A DNA stretch of 64,000 bases from CAWAWP01 sp963841205 (lineage in GTDB: Bacteria; Chloroflexota; Ktedonobacteria; Ktedonobacterales; JADMIN01), in assembly GCA_963841205.1 (NCBI GenBank), contig CAWJCH010000046.1, positions 1 to 64,000 of the forward strand, read 5' to 3'. This document shows positions 35,358 to 44,571 of the stretch, one piece after another. Made by a program: the position numbers and the translations under genes. Below the pieces are notes generated by a model. The model ran no database searches, was not told the origin of the DNA, and saw nothing but the letters and a program-made list of their open reading frames with translations. Position 1 is the stretch's first letter; each line of letters starts with the position of its first letter.

Positions 35358-37199
35358 ATGGTGACCCGGCAGACCTCACCTCACAGTGCATCCAGCCCGC
35401 TCTACGTCTACCTCAGCGCTTTCGTGGACGAACTGCGCCGCTCGGGGCTGCGTCATGTCGTGATCTGCCCCGGTTCGCGCTCCACCCCGCTGGCGATGGC
35501 CTTCGCCGCGCTCGAAGGGGAGGGTGGCCCCCACGTATGGATGCACGTGGACGAGCGCTCTGCGGCCTACTTCGGCCTGGGGTTGGCGAAGCGGCTGCGC
35601 GAGCCGGTGGCGCTGGTCTGCACCTCGGGCACCGCTGCCGCGAACTTCTACCCCGCCGTCGTCGAGGCGCATCTCAGCCGCGTGCCGCTGCTGGTGCTGA
35701 CGGCGGATCGCCCGCACGAGCTGCGCGACAACGGCGCCCCGCAGGCCATCGACCAGACGCGGCTCTACGGCGTTTTCGCCAAATGGTTCATGGATGTCGC
35801 GCTGCCCGAGGCGAGCAACGATGCCTTGCGCTACGTGCGCACGCTCGCCTGCCGCGCTGTCGCCACCGCGCGCGGCGTGCCGGAAGGTCCCGTCCATCTC
35901 AACTTTCCCTTCCGCGAGCCACTGGTGCCCGTAGCCGCTGATCTGCCCGCCGAAGCGACGCGCGACCTCATCGCCTGGAACGGCAGGCCGCACGACGCAC
36001 CCTACGTCCAGACCGTCCCAATCACCCCAAGCGCGCCGCGGCCCGAAGAGGTCGCCCGCGTCGCCGCGCAGCTCGCCGCTTCCAGTCGCGCTATCATCAT
36101 CGCCGGCCCTGGCGGCGCCCCCGGACTCGCCGAGCCGCTTTCGCGCTTGGCCGAGCGGCTGCGCGTACCGTTGCTGGCCGATCCGCTTTCCGGCGTGCGC
36201 GCCAGCCAGGGCACCATCAACTCCTACGACGCCTTCCTGCGCTCGGAGTCTTTCGCCCGCGAGGCGGCGCCGGATCTCGTGCTGCGCTTCGGCGCGTTGC
36301 CGACCGCCAAGCCGCTGCTTCAATACCTCCAGCGGTTCACACAAGTCCCGCAGATCGTCGTGGACGAGGCGGGCATGTGGGAGGAGCCGACCTTGCTCGC
36401 CAGCGACCTCCTGCGTGTGAACGCGCGCCAGCTCGCCACGGCGCTGCTCTCCGCGCTCGCCGACGCCCCCGCCGAGCGTGACGGCCACTGGCGCCACTTC
36501 TGGCACGCCACCGACGAGGCCGCCCAGCGCGCCATCGACGCGACCATGCGCGACTTCGCGGCGCCGTTCGAGGGGCGCGTCTTTCACGAGCTGGCCGCGA
36601 TCATGCCGGATGGGGCGGCGCTCGTCGTCGGCAACAGCATGCCCGTGCGCGACTGCGACACCTTCTTCTGGCCCGCCGCCGGTCGCCGCGTCGTGATCCT
36701 CGGCAATCGTGGCGCTAATGGCATCGACGGCGTCGTCTCCACCGCGCTCGGCATCGCGGCGGCCAACCCCGATGCGCCAACGGCCCTGGTCATCGGTGAC
36801 CTCTCATTCTTCCACGACCTCAACGGCCTCCTCGCCGCCCGGCTGCACGGCCTCAACCTCACGGTCGTGTTGGTCAACAACGACGGCGGTGGCATCTTCT
36901 CCTTCCTCTCGCAGGCCAGCTATGCCGACCACTTCGAGCAGCTTTTCGGCACGCCGACCGGACTCAACTTCGCGCCCGTCGTCGGCATGTATGGCGGCGA
37001 CTTCGCCAGCACCTCCGACTGGGACGACTTCAGCGCCACAATGCGCCACACCCTCAGCGAGCGCGGCCTGCGCGTCGTCGAGCTACGCACCGAGCGCGAG
37101 AGCAACGTCACGATGCACCGCCAGCTCTGGCGCGCCGTCGAGTTGGCCATCGCGGACGTGGTCTCCGGCACTGCAGCCGTAGAGGAGCCGGTCCGATGA
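35358..37199 (+). CDS. menD: SEPHCHC synthase MenD
   Basis: Thiamine-diphosphate enzyme joining isochorismate and 2-oxoglutarate. 613 residues. LSAFVDELRRSGLRHVVICPGSRSTPLAMAFAAL, MHVDERSAAYFGLGLAKR (catalytic Glu), VCTSGTAAANFYPAVVEA and LTADRPHELRDNGAPQAIDQTRLYG are MenD signatures. GNRGANGIDGVVSTALG and VIGDLSFFHDLNGLLAARLHGLNLTVVLVNNDGGGIF bind the cofactor. It starts 5 bp after menF and overlaps menH by ATGA. Confidence 0.96.
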   Translation: MVTRQTSPHSASSPLYVYLSAFVDELRRSGLRHVVICPGSRSTPLAMAFAALEGEGGPHVWMHVDERSAAYFGLGLAKRLREPVALVCTSGTAAANFYPAVVEAHLSRVPLLVLTADRPHELRDNGAPQAIDQTRLYGVFAKWFMDVALPEASNDALRYVRTLACRAVATARGVPEGPVHLNFPFREPLVPVAADLPAEATRDLIAWNGRPHDAPYVQTVPITPSAPRPEEVARVAAQLAASSRAIIIAGPGGAPGLAEPLSRLAERLRVPLLADPLSGVRASQGTINSYDAFLRSESFAREAAPDLVLRFGALPTAKPLLQYLQRFTQVPQIVVDEAGMWEEPTLLASDLLRVNARQLATALLSALADAPAERDGHWRHFWHATDEAAQRAIDATMRDFAAPFEGRVFHELAAIMPDGAALVVGNSMPVRDCDTFFWPAAGRRVVILGNRGANGIDGVVSTALGIAAANPDAPTALVIGDLSFFHDLNGLLAARLHGLNLTVVLVNNDGGGIFSFLSQASYADHFEQLFGTPTGLNFAPVVGMYGGDFASTSDWDDFSATMRHTLSERGLRVVELRTERESNVTMHRQLWRAVELAIADVVSGTAAVEEPVR

Positions 37200-38035
37200 G
37201 CACCCAGCGCGTGCCGGTCAAGGGCATCACCCTCAACGCCGAGCTACGCGAGCCGGAGGAGCCGAACGGCCTCACGCTCGCGCTGCTCCACGGCTTCACC
37301 GGCAGCGGCGCCGGCTGGGGCGACCATCTGGACACCTTCGCCGACTCTGGCCTCCGCGTGATCGCGCTGGATCTGCTCGGCCACGGCGGCTCCGACGCCC
37401 CCGCCGACCCCGCGCGTTACCGCTTCGAGCACGTACGCGATGATCTGCTCACTGCCTTGCCCGCGCTCGGCGCTAGCCCGGAACGCACCGTCTTGCTCGG
37501 CTACTCAATGGGCGGGCGCATGGCGCTCTACACCGCGCACGGCGCACCCTTCCGCGGGCTAATCCTGGAATCGGCGTCCCCAGGCTTAGCCACCGAAGCG
37601 GAGCGCGCCGACCGCAGGGCGAGCGATGAGGCGCTGGCCGAGCGAATCGAGCGCGACGGCATCGCGCCGTTCGTGGACGAGTGGGAGCGACAGCCGCTCT
37701 TCGCCTCCCAATCCGCGCTGCCGGACGAGGCCCGCCAAGCGCTGCGCCGGGAGCGCCTGAGCAACACGCCGCTCGGCCTCGCGAACAGCCTGCGCGGGGC
37801 GGGAACCGGCGCACAGCCACCGCTGCACGACACGCTCGCCACCCTCACTACGCCGACCCTGCTGCTGGCCGGCGAGCACGATGAGAAGTTCTCGCGGATC
37901 ACCTGGCAGATGGCCGAGCAGCTTCCCAACGCCGAGGCGCGCATCGTCCTCGACGCGGGCCACATCGTTCACGTAGAGCAGCCCGACGTCTTCGACGCCC
38001 TCGTGATCGCATTCACTACCAGTTTGTCCGTCTAA
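37196..38035 (+). CDS. menH: SHCHC synthase MenH (alpha/beta hydrolase)
   Basis: 279 residues. It eliminates pyruvate from the MenD product. LLHGFTGSGAGWGDHLD is the oxyanion loop, LLGYSMGGRMALYTA the nucleophile Ser, LAGEHDEKF the Asp and DAGHIVHVEQP the His. It overlaps menD by 4 bp and sits in a complete men operon, which favours MenH over a generic hydrolase. Confidence 0.92.
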   Translation: MSTQRVPVKGITLNAELREPEEPNGLTLALLHGFTGSGAGWGDHLDTFADSGLRVIALDLLGHGGSDAPADPARYRFEHVRDDLLTALPALGASPERTVLLGYSMGGRMALYTAHGAPFRGLILESASPGLATEAERADRRASDEALAERIERDGIAPFVDEWERQPLFASQSALPDEARQALRRERLSNTPLGLANSLRGAGTGAQPPLHDTLATLTTPTLLLAGEHDEKFSRITWQMAEQLPNAEARIVLDAGHIVHVEQPDVFDALVIAFTTSLSV

Positions 38036-38086
38036 GTCGGCAGCCAATGTAGCCTGGAAGGGCCGCGTGGCCCGACGAGCCGCCTC

Positions 38087-38125
38087 ACCCCTTCCCGTGA
38101 GGAAAAGGGGCCAGGGGGTTAGATC
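38087..38125. repeat. REP-like palindrome, degenerate copy
   Basis: CCCCTT...AAGGGG surrounds a short GTGAGG core in the menH-menB gap, within the phrase CCTCACCCCTTCCCGTGAGG. It resembles the stronger CCCCTCTCC/GGGAGAGGGG palindromes at 57518 and 57722. It is a dispersed intergenic repeat, not obviously a terminator because no T run follows. Confidence 0.5.
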
Positions 38126-38166
38126 GATCCACTTAGCGTTCGCCGCTCACGACGAAGGAGGCCACC

Positions 38167-38985
38167 ATGACGCTCGAATGGCAGAAGATCAAAGACTACA
38201 CCGACATCATCTTCGAGAAGGCCGAGGGCATCGGCAAGATCACCATCAACCGCCCGGAGGTGCGCAACGCCTTCCGGCCCGACACGCTTGACGAGTTGAT
38301 CGACGCCTTCGAGCTCTGCCGCCGCGACTCCGAGATCGGCGTGGTGATCCTCACCGGCGCGGGCGACAAGGCTTTCTGCTCCGGCGGCGATCAGCGCGTG
38401 CGCGGCCACGGCGGCTACGTCGGCAAGGACGGCGTGCCGCGCCTCAACGCACTCGATCTCCAGCGCTCGATCAAGTACCTGCCCAAACCGGTGATCGCGA
38501 TGGTGGCGGGCTACGCCATCGGCGGCGGCCACGTGCTCCACCTGCTCTGCGACCTCACCATCGCCGCCGACAACGCCCGCTTCGGCCAGACCGGCCCCAA
38601 GGTCGGCAGCTTCGACGCCGGGTGGGGCGCGACGTACATGGCGCGCGTCGTCGGCCACAAGAAGGCCCGCGAGATCTGGTATCTCTGCCGCCAGTACGAC
38701 GCGCAAGAGGCGCTCGACATGGGCCTCGTCAACACCGTCGTCCCGCTGGAGCGCCTTGAGGACGAGACGGTGCAGTGGGCGCGCGAGATCCTGGAGAAGA
38801 GCCCCATCGCTATCCGCTTCCTCAAAGCCGCCTTCAACGCCGACACCGACGGCCTCGCCGGCATCCAGCAGCTTGCCGGCGACGCCACCATGCTCTACTA
38901 CATGACCGAGGAAGGCAAAGAGGGCAAGAACGCCTACATCGAGAAGCGCAAGCCCGACTTCTCCAAGTTCCCCCGCCTGCCCTAA
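38167..38985 (+). CDS. menB: 1,4-dihydroxy-2-naphthoyl-CoA synthase
   Basis: Crotonase-family ring closure of O-succinylbenzoyl-CoA. 272 residues. ITINRPEVRNAFRPDTLDELIDAF, FCSGGDQRVRGHGGYVG, MVAGYAIGGGHVLHLLCDLTIAADNARFGQTGPKVGSFD and the YDAQEALDMGLVN segment are diagnostic of MenB. A strong AAGGAGG precedes ATG 38167, after a 131-bp gap that carries a REP-like palindrome. Translation is therefore set independently of menH. Confidence 0.96.
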   Translation: MTLEWQKIKDYTDIIFEKAEGIGKITINRPEVRNAFRPDTLDELIDAFELCRRDSEIGVVILTGAGDKAFCSGGDQRVRGHGGYVGKDGVPRLNALDLQRSIKYLPKPVIAMVAGYAIGGGHVLHLLCDLTIAADNARFGQTGPKVGSFDAGWGATYMARVVGHKKAREIWYLCRQYDAQEALDMGLVNTVVPLERLEDETVQWAREILEKSPIAIRFLKAAFNADTDGLAGIQQLAGDATMLYYMTEEGKEGKNAYIEKRKPDFSKFPRLP

Positions 38986-39003
38986 CCGAAAGGCGCCGTC
39001 ACC

Positions 39004-40086
39004 ATGTCCGCGAGGTACGCCATCGGGTACCGCTGGACCCGCTATCGCATCCCATTCAAGCGCCCGCTGGTGACGGCGCACGGCACCTTCCCCTATCGCG
39101 AGGGCGCCATTCTGGAGGTTACGGACGGCAGTGGCAGCACGGGCGTCGGCGAGATCGCGCCACCACTCGGCTTCGGCGTCACGCTCGATGACGCGCTCGC
39201 TCCCCTCATCGCGCTCGGCAATAATGGGCGATACGAGAGTCCCGGTTTGCTTGGGGACATGTGGCCCTATGGCGAGCGGAACGCACTTCCGCCCGCAGCC
39301 CGCTTCGGCCTCGATACCGCGAAGCGAGACCTCGACGCGCAAACGACGGATGAGGCAGATGAGGCGCCAGAAGAGTCTGCACGCGTTAGCGTCAATGCCA
39401 CCATCGCAGTGGTGGACGTAGACGAGGCGGTCCAGGCCGCGCGCGAGGCGGTCAGCAAGGGGATCGGCTGCGTCAAGCTGAAGGTCGGCGTGCTCTCGAC
39501 GGTGGACGAAGAGGCGGCGCGCGTGGCAGCCGTTCGTGCGGCAATCGGCCCTGACATCCATCTCCGGCTCGACGCCAACGAGGCGTGGGACTACAAGCAG
39601 GCGCTCGCCATGCTCCAGGCATTCGCGCAGTACGACATCCAGTACTGCGAGCAACCAGTGGAACGAGACAACCTGCCCGACATGTACTGCCTGCGCCGCG
39701 AACAATCAATCCCCATCGCCGCCGACGAAGCCGCGACGGACATCGCGAGCGTGCATCGCGTCCTCGAAGCGAAGGCGGCCGACGTCCTGATACTCAAGCC
39801 CCAATGCCTCGGGGACATCTGGGATCGCCTGCGCCCGATGCAGGAAGCAGCGATTAGGGACGTCGCATGGGTATGGACGTCAAGCATGGAGGCCGGCATC
39901 GGCGTCTGCGCAAGCATCTCCGTGGCGCGGCCCAACCAGAAATATCCCGAGAGCGGCTTCTTCACGCTCGACCTGCTCGAAGATGACCTGATCCTGACAC
40001 CGCCGGAACTCGTAGATGGCGCTCTTGCGACCCCACCTCGCTGGGGCATGCTCGACTACGAAGCGCTGGTCAGGTATGCCCTATGA
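39004..40086 (+). CDS. menC: o-succinylbenzoate synthase
   Basis: Enolase-superfamily dehydratase, 360 residues. The KxK catalytic pair is in CVKLKVGV, and the metal ligands are in LRLDANEAW, YCEQPVERDN and IPIAADEAA. The second-half Lys is in LILKPQCLGD. RIPFKRPLVTAHGTFPYREGAILEVTDGSG is the capping domain. It starts 18 bp after menB and overlaps menE by 4 bp. Such enzymes can also act as N-acylamino acid racemases, but the operon fixes the role. Confidence 0.95.
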   Translation: MSARYAIGYRWTRYRIPFKRPLVTAHGTFPYREGAILEVTDGSGSTGVGEIAPPLGFGVTLDDALAPLIALGNNGRYESPGLLGDMWPYGERNALPPAARFGLDTAKRDLDAQTTDEADEAPEESARVSVNATIAVVDVDEAVQAAREAVSKGIGCVKLKVGVLSTVDEEAARVAAVRAAIGPDIHLRLDANEAWDYKQALAMLQAFAQYDIQYCEQPVERDNLPDMYCLRREQSIPIAADEAATDIASVHRVLEAKAADVLILKPQCLGDIWDRLRPMQEAAIRDVAWVWTSSMEAGIGVCASISVARPNQKYPESGFFTLDLLEDDLILTPPELVDGALATPPRWGMLDYEALVRYAL

Positions 40087-41612
40087 CGGACCCGTCGAGC
40101 GCGCAAACACCGACCCTATTGCCCGACTGGCTCCAGCGCGCGGCTGAGAACGTCCCCAATCGTCCCGCCCTCATCGCCAACGACGAGGTATGGACCTTCG
40201 CCGAGCTTGACCGCCGCGCCACCATGGCCGCGCAGACACTCGCCGCGAGTGATGTCCACAACGGCATGCGCGTCGCGCTCCTCGCGAGAAACAGCTTCGC
40301 CTACGCGGCGGTCGTGCACGCGTTGCGCCGCCTCGGCGCCATCCTCGTGCCGCTCAACACCCGCCTGACGGCCTCCGAGCTTGTCTGGCAGATCGGGGAC
40401 GTGCGCGCCAGCCTCCTGCTCCACGACGCGCCAGAGCAGCTTGCCCACATCGCCGCAAGCCTGCCTGGCCTGCCACGCCTCTCGCTTGCGGAGCTGTTAG
40501 ACGCCGCGACACCAACGAGTGCTCTTCAGCAGGTGCCGCTTCGCCACGAGATCGACCTATCCGCGACCCAGGCCATCGTCTACACCTCCGGCACCACCGG
40601 CAGGCCCAAAGGCGCCGTCATCACGCATGGCATGCAGTGGTGGAGCGCCACCGCCTCCGCGCTCACCCTCGGCCTGTGCAACGACGACCGCTGGCTCGCC
40701 TGCCTGCCGTTCTTCCACGTCGGCGGCCTCTCGCTGCTGATGAAGAGCGTCATCTACAGCATGCCCCTCATCGTCTTCGAGCGCTTCGACGGGCAGGCGA
40801 TCAACGACTCCATCGTGCGCGACCGCGTCACCATGATCTCCGTCGTCGCGGTCATGCTCCGCCGTATGCTCGACGCACTTGATGAGGCTCGGCAGCCATC
40901 GAGCGGGCCGGGTCGTTACCCCGACGCCCTACGCTGCGTCCTGCTCGGCGGCGGCCCCGCGCCGCAGCCTCTCCTCGAAGATTGCGCCCGGCGCGGCATC
41001 CTCGTCTCGCAGACCTACGGTCTCACCGAATCCTGCTCGCAGGCGGCCACCCTCGCTCCTGCCGATGCCCTGCGCAAGCTCGGCTCAGCCGGCAAGCCCC
41101 TGCTGCCCGTCCAACTCCGGATCGTCGCCGAAGACGACGAACCCACCCGCGCCGGCACCGTCGGCGAGATCGAGCTGCGTGGCCCCACCATCACCCCAGG
41201 CTACGACGCCCGCCCCGACGCCACCGCCGCCGCGCTGCACGACGGCTGGCTCCGCACCGGCGACGCCGGCTACCTCGACGCCGACGGCTACCTCTACGTC
41301 CTCGACCGGCGCAGCGACCTGATCGTCTCCGGCGGCGAGAACGTCTACCCCGCCGAGATCGAGGCCGCGCTGACGGCCCATCCCGCCGTGCTCGAGGCCG
41401 GAGTGCGCGGCGTGTCAGACGCGCGCTGGGGCCAGGCGCCGCTCGCCTTCGTCCACCTGCGCGAAGGCGCCACAGCCAGCGAGGCCGAACTGTTCACCTT
41501 CCTCGATCAACGCCTCGCCAAATACAAGCTCCCGCGCGCGATCCGCCTCACCGGCCCCCTGCCACGCAACGCTGCAGGCAAGCTCCTCCGCCGCGACCTC
41601 CCCGATGCCTGA
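40083..41612 (+). CDS. menE: o-succinylbenzoate-CoA ligase
   Basis: Adenylate-forming ligase, 509 residues. AIVYTSGTTGRPKGAVITH is the P-loop, QTYGLTESCSQAATL the A5 motif, GWLRTGDAGYLDADGYLYVLDRRSDLIVSGGENVYPAEIE A7-A8, and PRNAAGKLLRR the A10 Lys. It makes O-succinylbenzoyl-CoA for MenB. It is the last gene of the operon. MenA, MenG and the DHNA-CoA thioesterase are not in the window. Confidence 0.94.
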   Translation: MTDPSSAQTPTLLPDWLQRAAENVPNRPALIANDEVWTFAELDRRATMAAQTLAASDVHNGMRVALLARNSFAYAAVVHALRRLGAILVPLNTRLTASELVWQIGDVRASLLLHDAPEQLAHIAASLPGLPRLSLAELLDAATPTSALQQVPLRHEIDLSATQAIVYTSGTTGRPKGAVITHGMQWWSATASALTLGLCNDDRWLACLPFFHVGGLSLLMKSVIYSMPLIVFERFDGQAINDSIVRDRVTMISVVAVMLRRMLDALDEARQPSSGPGRYPDALRCVLLGGGPAPQPLLEDCARRGILVSQTYGLTESCSQAATLAPADALRKLGSAGKPLLPVQLRIVAEDDEPTRAGTVGEIELRGPTITPGYDARPDATAAALHDGWLRTGDAGYLDADGYLYVLDRRSDLIVSGGENVYPAEIEAALTAHPAVLEAGVRGVSDARWGQAPLAFVHLREGATASEAELFTFLDQRLAKYKLPRAIRLTGPLPRNAAGKLLRRDLPDA

Positions 41613-41705
41613 GCGAGCAGCGCCCTCACCACATGTCAACGCCGAATCAGAGTACAATTGTCTTGCGCGCGACATGAGCGCGGGGTCGCGTTGGAGAGAG
41701 AGCCA

Positions 41706-42176
41706 ATGGCCGTGGACATGAGGAAAGCGACGCCAGTGGATTATCCGGGCTTCGCGCGCGTCGCGTAGGAGGTGCATGAGCACCACGTCGCAGCGGTCCC
41801 CGATGTCTTCAGCCGCGTCGAGCTCGCCGTCCCTGAGGAAACGTATGCTGCACTGCTCGCGGACGCCGACTGCGACGTCTTTCTTGCTGAGCGCGGCGGC
41901 GCAATCGCTGGCTATGCGGTCTTGTTCCACCGGCGGGCTGCGTACAACTTCCTCGTGCCGCGCACCTTTGCCTTCATAGATAACCTCGGCGTCACCGAGA
42001 CACACCGCAGGGCTGGCGTCGGACGGCGACTCTTCGCGGCGTGTGCGGCGGCGGCGAAAGCGCGCGGCGCCATCCAGTTGGAGCTAGAGTGTTGGGAGGC
42101 GAACCGCGAGGCGGTCCAGTTTTACGCTGAGATGGGCATGCGCCTCAAGCGCCGCAGGCTCGCGCTCGATCTCTGA
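41706..42176 (+). pseudogene. GNAT acetyltransferase with an in-frame TAG
   Basis: From ATG 41706 the reading MAVDMRKATPVDYPGFARVA is a normal GNAT beginning. It stops at TAG 41766-41768, codon 21. It then continues in the same frame with EVHEHHVAAVPDVF and the acetyl-CoA loop GVTETHRRAGVGRRLFAACAAAAKARGA, ending WEANREAVQFYAEMGMRLKRR. Both sides of the stop match one GNAT domain, so this is a nonsense mutation or base error. AGGAGG overlaps the stop, and GTG 41772 or ATG 41776 could restart translation of all but the first strand. Confidence 0.8.
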
Positions 42177-42213
42177 GCCGTCTACGCCATACGGCGCTCT
42201 GGGCCTCTTGCGA

Positions 42214-43443
42214 CTACCCTACCGGCGCCGCATTGCGCGTCTCCTTCGTCGCCCCTGTCCCCGCGTGACGGCCATCCACCGCCGCCAGCGCCTGATCGAG
42301 GTCCGCCACGAGGTCGCCCGCGTCCTCGATGCCGACCGAGAGCCGCAGCAGCGTATCCGTCACGCCGCGTGCCTCGCGGATCTCCGCGGGGATCGACCCG
42401 TGCGTCATGCTCGCCGGGTGGCAGCAGAGCGACTCCACGCCGCCGAGGCTCTCCGCCAGCGCGAAGACCCGCAGGTGACGCACAAAGGTATCCACGTCGT
42501 CGCGCGTGCCGTCGAAGTCGAACGAGACCATACCGCCGAAGTCGCGCATCTGCCGCTTCGCCAACTCGTGATCAGGATGCGAGGCCAGCCCCGGATAGTA
42601 GACCTTCCGCACCAGCGGATGCCTCGAGAGGAAGTCCGCGACGATCTTGGCATTCTCGCAGTGCTGGCGCATCCGCACGGCCAACGTCTTCGCGCCGCGC
42701 AGCACCAGCCACGAGTCGAACGGCGACGGCACACCACCGGCGGCGTTCTGGTAGAACTTGATCTCTGTATATAGCCGCTCGTCCGAGGTCAGCACCGTCC
42801 CGCCGACCACGTCGCTGTGCCCGTTGATGTACTTCGTCGTGCTGTGAATGACGACGTGCGCGCCGAGATCGAGCGGCTGCTGCAGGTACGGCGTCGCGAA
42901 CGTGTTGTCCACCGCCAGGATCAGCCCGCGCGCCCGTGCCAGCTCGCCCAGCGCGCGAATATCGACCAGCGCGAGCAGCGGATTCGTCGGCGTCTCGGCC
43001 CAGATCAGCGCCGTCTCAGGCCGCACAACCTCGGCATAGGCCGCGGCATCGCCCGCCGGCACATAGGTGATCTCGACGCCCGTCGGCTTCAGGATGCGCT
43101 CGAAGTAGCGATACGTCCCGCCATAAAGATCGTCGCCCGCGATGACGTGCTGCCCCGGCTTTAGCACGCTGAGCGTCGCCGCCGTCGCCGCCAATCCGCT
43201 GCTGAACGCCAGCCCGTATCGCGCGTTCTCCAGCGAGGCCAGGCACGCTTCCAGCGCCGCGCGTGTCGGGTTGCCCGTCCGCGAGTACTCATAGCCCTTA
43301 TTCTCGCCCAGCCCCTGCTGCGTATACGTCGAGGTCTGGAAGACCGGCGTGATCGTCGCCCCTGTCGAGGGATCGGCGTCCTGCCCGACGTGGATCGCGC
43401 GGGTCGCGAACCCGGCGGATTGCTCATGCTTCGATCGTCCCAT
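42214..43443 (-). CDS. cystathionine gamma-synthase/lyase-type PLP enzyme
   Basis: 409 residues of the Cys/Met-metabolism PLP family. FATRAIHVGQDADPSTGATITPVFQTSTY, YSRTGNPTRAALE, FSSGLAATAATLS, DNTFATPYLQQPLDLGAHVVIHSTTKYINGHSD (PLP Lys in STTK) and VESLCCHPASMTH are conserved. It could be MetB, cystathionine gamma-lyase or O-acetylhomoserine sulfhydrylase. Sequence by eye cannot separate them and no sulfur-pathway neighbour helps. ATG 43443. The 340 bp between it and the IS630 remnant hold only decayed, IS-like sequence. Confidence 0.88.
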   Translation of the reverse strand: MGRSKHEQSAGFATRAIHVGQDADPSTGATITPVFQTSTYTQQGLGENKGYEYSRTGNPTRAALEACLASLENARYGLAFSSGLAATAATLSVLKPGQHVIAGDDLYGGTYRYFERILKPTGVEITYVPAGDAAAYAEVVRPETALIWAETPTNPLLALVDIRALGELARARGLILAVDNTFATPYLQQPLDLGAHVVIHSTTKYINGHSDVVGGTVLTSDERLYTEIKFYQNAAGGVPSPFDSWLVLRGAKTLAVRMRQHCENAKIVADFLSRHPLVRKVYYPGLASHPDHELAKRQMRDFGGMVSFDFDGTRDDVDTFVRHLRVFALAESLGGVESLCCHPASMTHGSIPAEIREARGVTDTLLRLSVGIEDAGDLVADLDQALAAVDGRHAGTGATKETRNAAPVG

Positions 43444-43783
43444 GATTGCCCCTGCCTCACTTCATTGTGGTAGAGCGCGATGTGCCGTGCGCTGGTGCTC
43501 CATCAAACCAGTGTACCAAAGCTGGGTCAGCGGTGTCTACACGTAGTCAGTGGTGTTCGCTCGACTCGCTTGTATTCCGGGCTTCTCGCGATCGGTGAGG
43601 AAATTATGTGGCCCTGCGATCCAGCACCTTTCCGCATGTTTTGGGCGCAGGTTTCGTCCCCAAACAGGCGCGAAAGTAGCCCGAGGTTATGGCCACCGCG
43701 AACGAACAATGCATACTGGTGGACCTGAGCACGGTAGCTGAAGCAGGCAGCACGGCACCCCCAGACCACTCAAGTTTTCCGGC

Positions 43784-44251
43784 ATGAGCGCCGCCAGGGC
43801 CGCGCGCACCCGCTCCGGGGTGAATGGCACCCGGCGCAGCCGCGCACCCGTGGCGGCGCTCATGCCGGAGGGTTTGTGCGAACCGTGGCTGATTGAGGGG
43901 GCCATGACGACCGAGACCTTCGAATGGTACATGCGCAACGAGCTGGCGCCTCGGCTCCGGCCCGGGCAGGTCGTCGTGCTCGATAATTTGAGCGCCCACA
44001 AGGCGGCCAGCATCCGCCTAGCCGTCGAGGCGCAGGGCTGCCAGCTGCTCTTCCTGCCGCCCTACTCGCCGGACTTGACGCCGATCGAGCAGGCGTTCTC
44101 GGAGGTCAAGGCGATCCTGCGCGGCCGCGGTGCTCGCACCAAGGAGGCGCTCCAAGAGGCGGTCCGCCTCGCCATCGAGGCGATCACGCCCCATGATGCG
44201 GCGGCGTGGTTCGCCCACGCTGGCTACGCCCTGCCTGCTCCAGCTACCTGA
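43784..44251 (+). pseudogene. IS630-family transposase remnant (C-terminal DDE part)
   Basis: EGAMTTETFEWYMRNELAPRLRPGQVVVLDNLSAHKA and LFLPPYSPDLTPIEQAFSEVKAILR are the second Asp and the Glu regions of a DDE_3 transposase. The helix-turn-helix and first Asp are missing. The ~40 residues before the match look frame-shifted. The element's right end probably lies just before the CTAG at 44260. It is not closely related to the other IS630 copies here. Confidence 0.75.
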
Positions 44252-44262
44252 AAGTTGCTCTA

Positions 44263-44404
44263 GTACTACAGTGACACTTATAGTGAGAAGGCCCATGAAA
44301 TCACGATTGGCAGCAAGCGAGATGCGTGCACTACCGAAGCCATCCGTGCCACGTAGTTCCCGGCCTCATGGCAACCGACCTACGACTAAGTGTCGCTGCA
44401 GTAC
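44263..44404. mobile_element. 142-bp MITE with terminal inverted repeats, copy 1
   Basis: The left end GTACTACAGTGACACTTA and the reversed right end GTACTGCAGCGACACTTA match at 16 of 18 positions. TA flanks each end. No coding sequence. It is followed after one TA by an identical copy. Confidence 0.75.
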
Positions 44405-44406
44405 TA

Positions 44407-44548
44407 GTACTACAGTGACACTTATAGTGAGAAGGCCCATGAAATCACGATTGGCAGCAAGCGAGATGCGTGCACTACCGAAGCCATCCGTGCCACGTAG
44501 TTCCCGGCCTCATGGCAACCGACCTACGACTAAGTGTCGCTGCAGTAC
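44407..44548. mobile_element. 142-bp MITE, copy 2, tandem and identical to copy 1
   Basis: The repeat period is exactly 144 bp (142-bp unit plus TA). The sequence reads as identical to the unit at 44263-44404. It is joined to the IS5 element on its right by a single TA (44549-44550). Confidence 0.75.
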
Positions 44549-44571
44549 TAGAGCGTGTCTGAGAAGGGATC

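Noticed and set aside
43545..43783. Separate small gene between the PLP enzyme and the IS630 remnant
   Set aside because: Frames here look like scrambled IS630 sequence without a start signal or domain.
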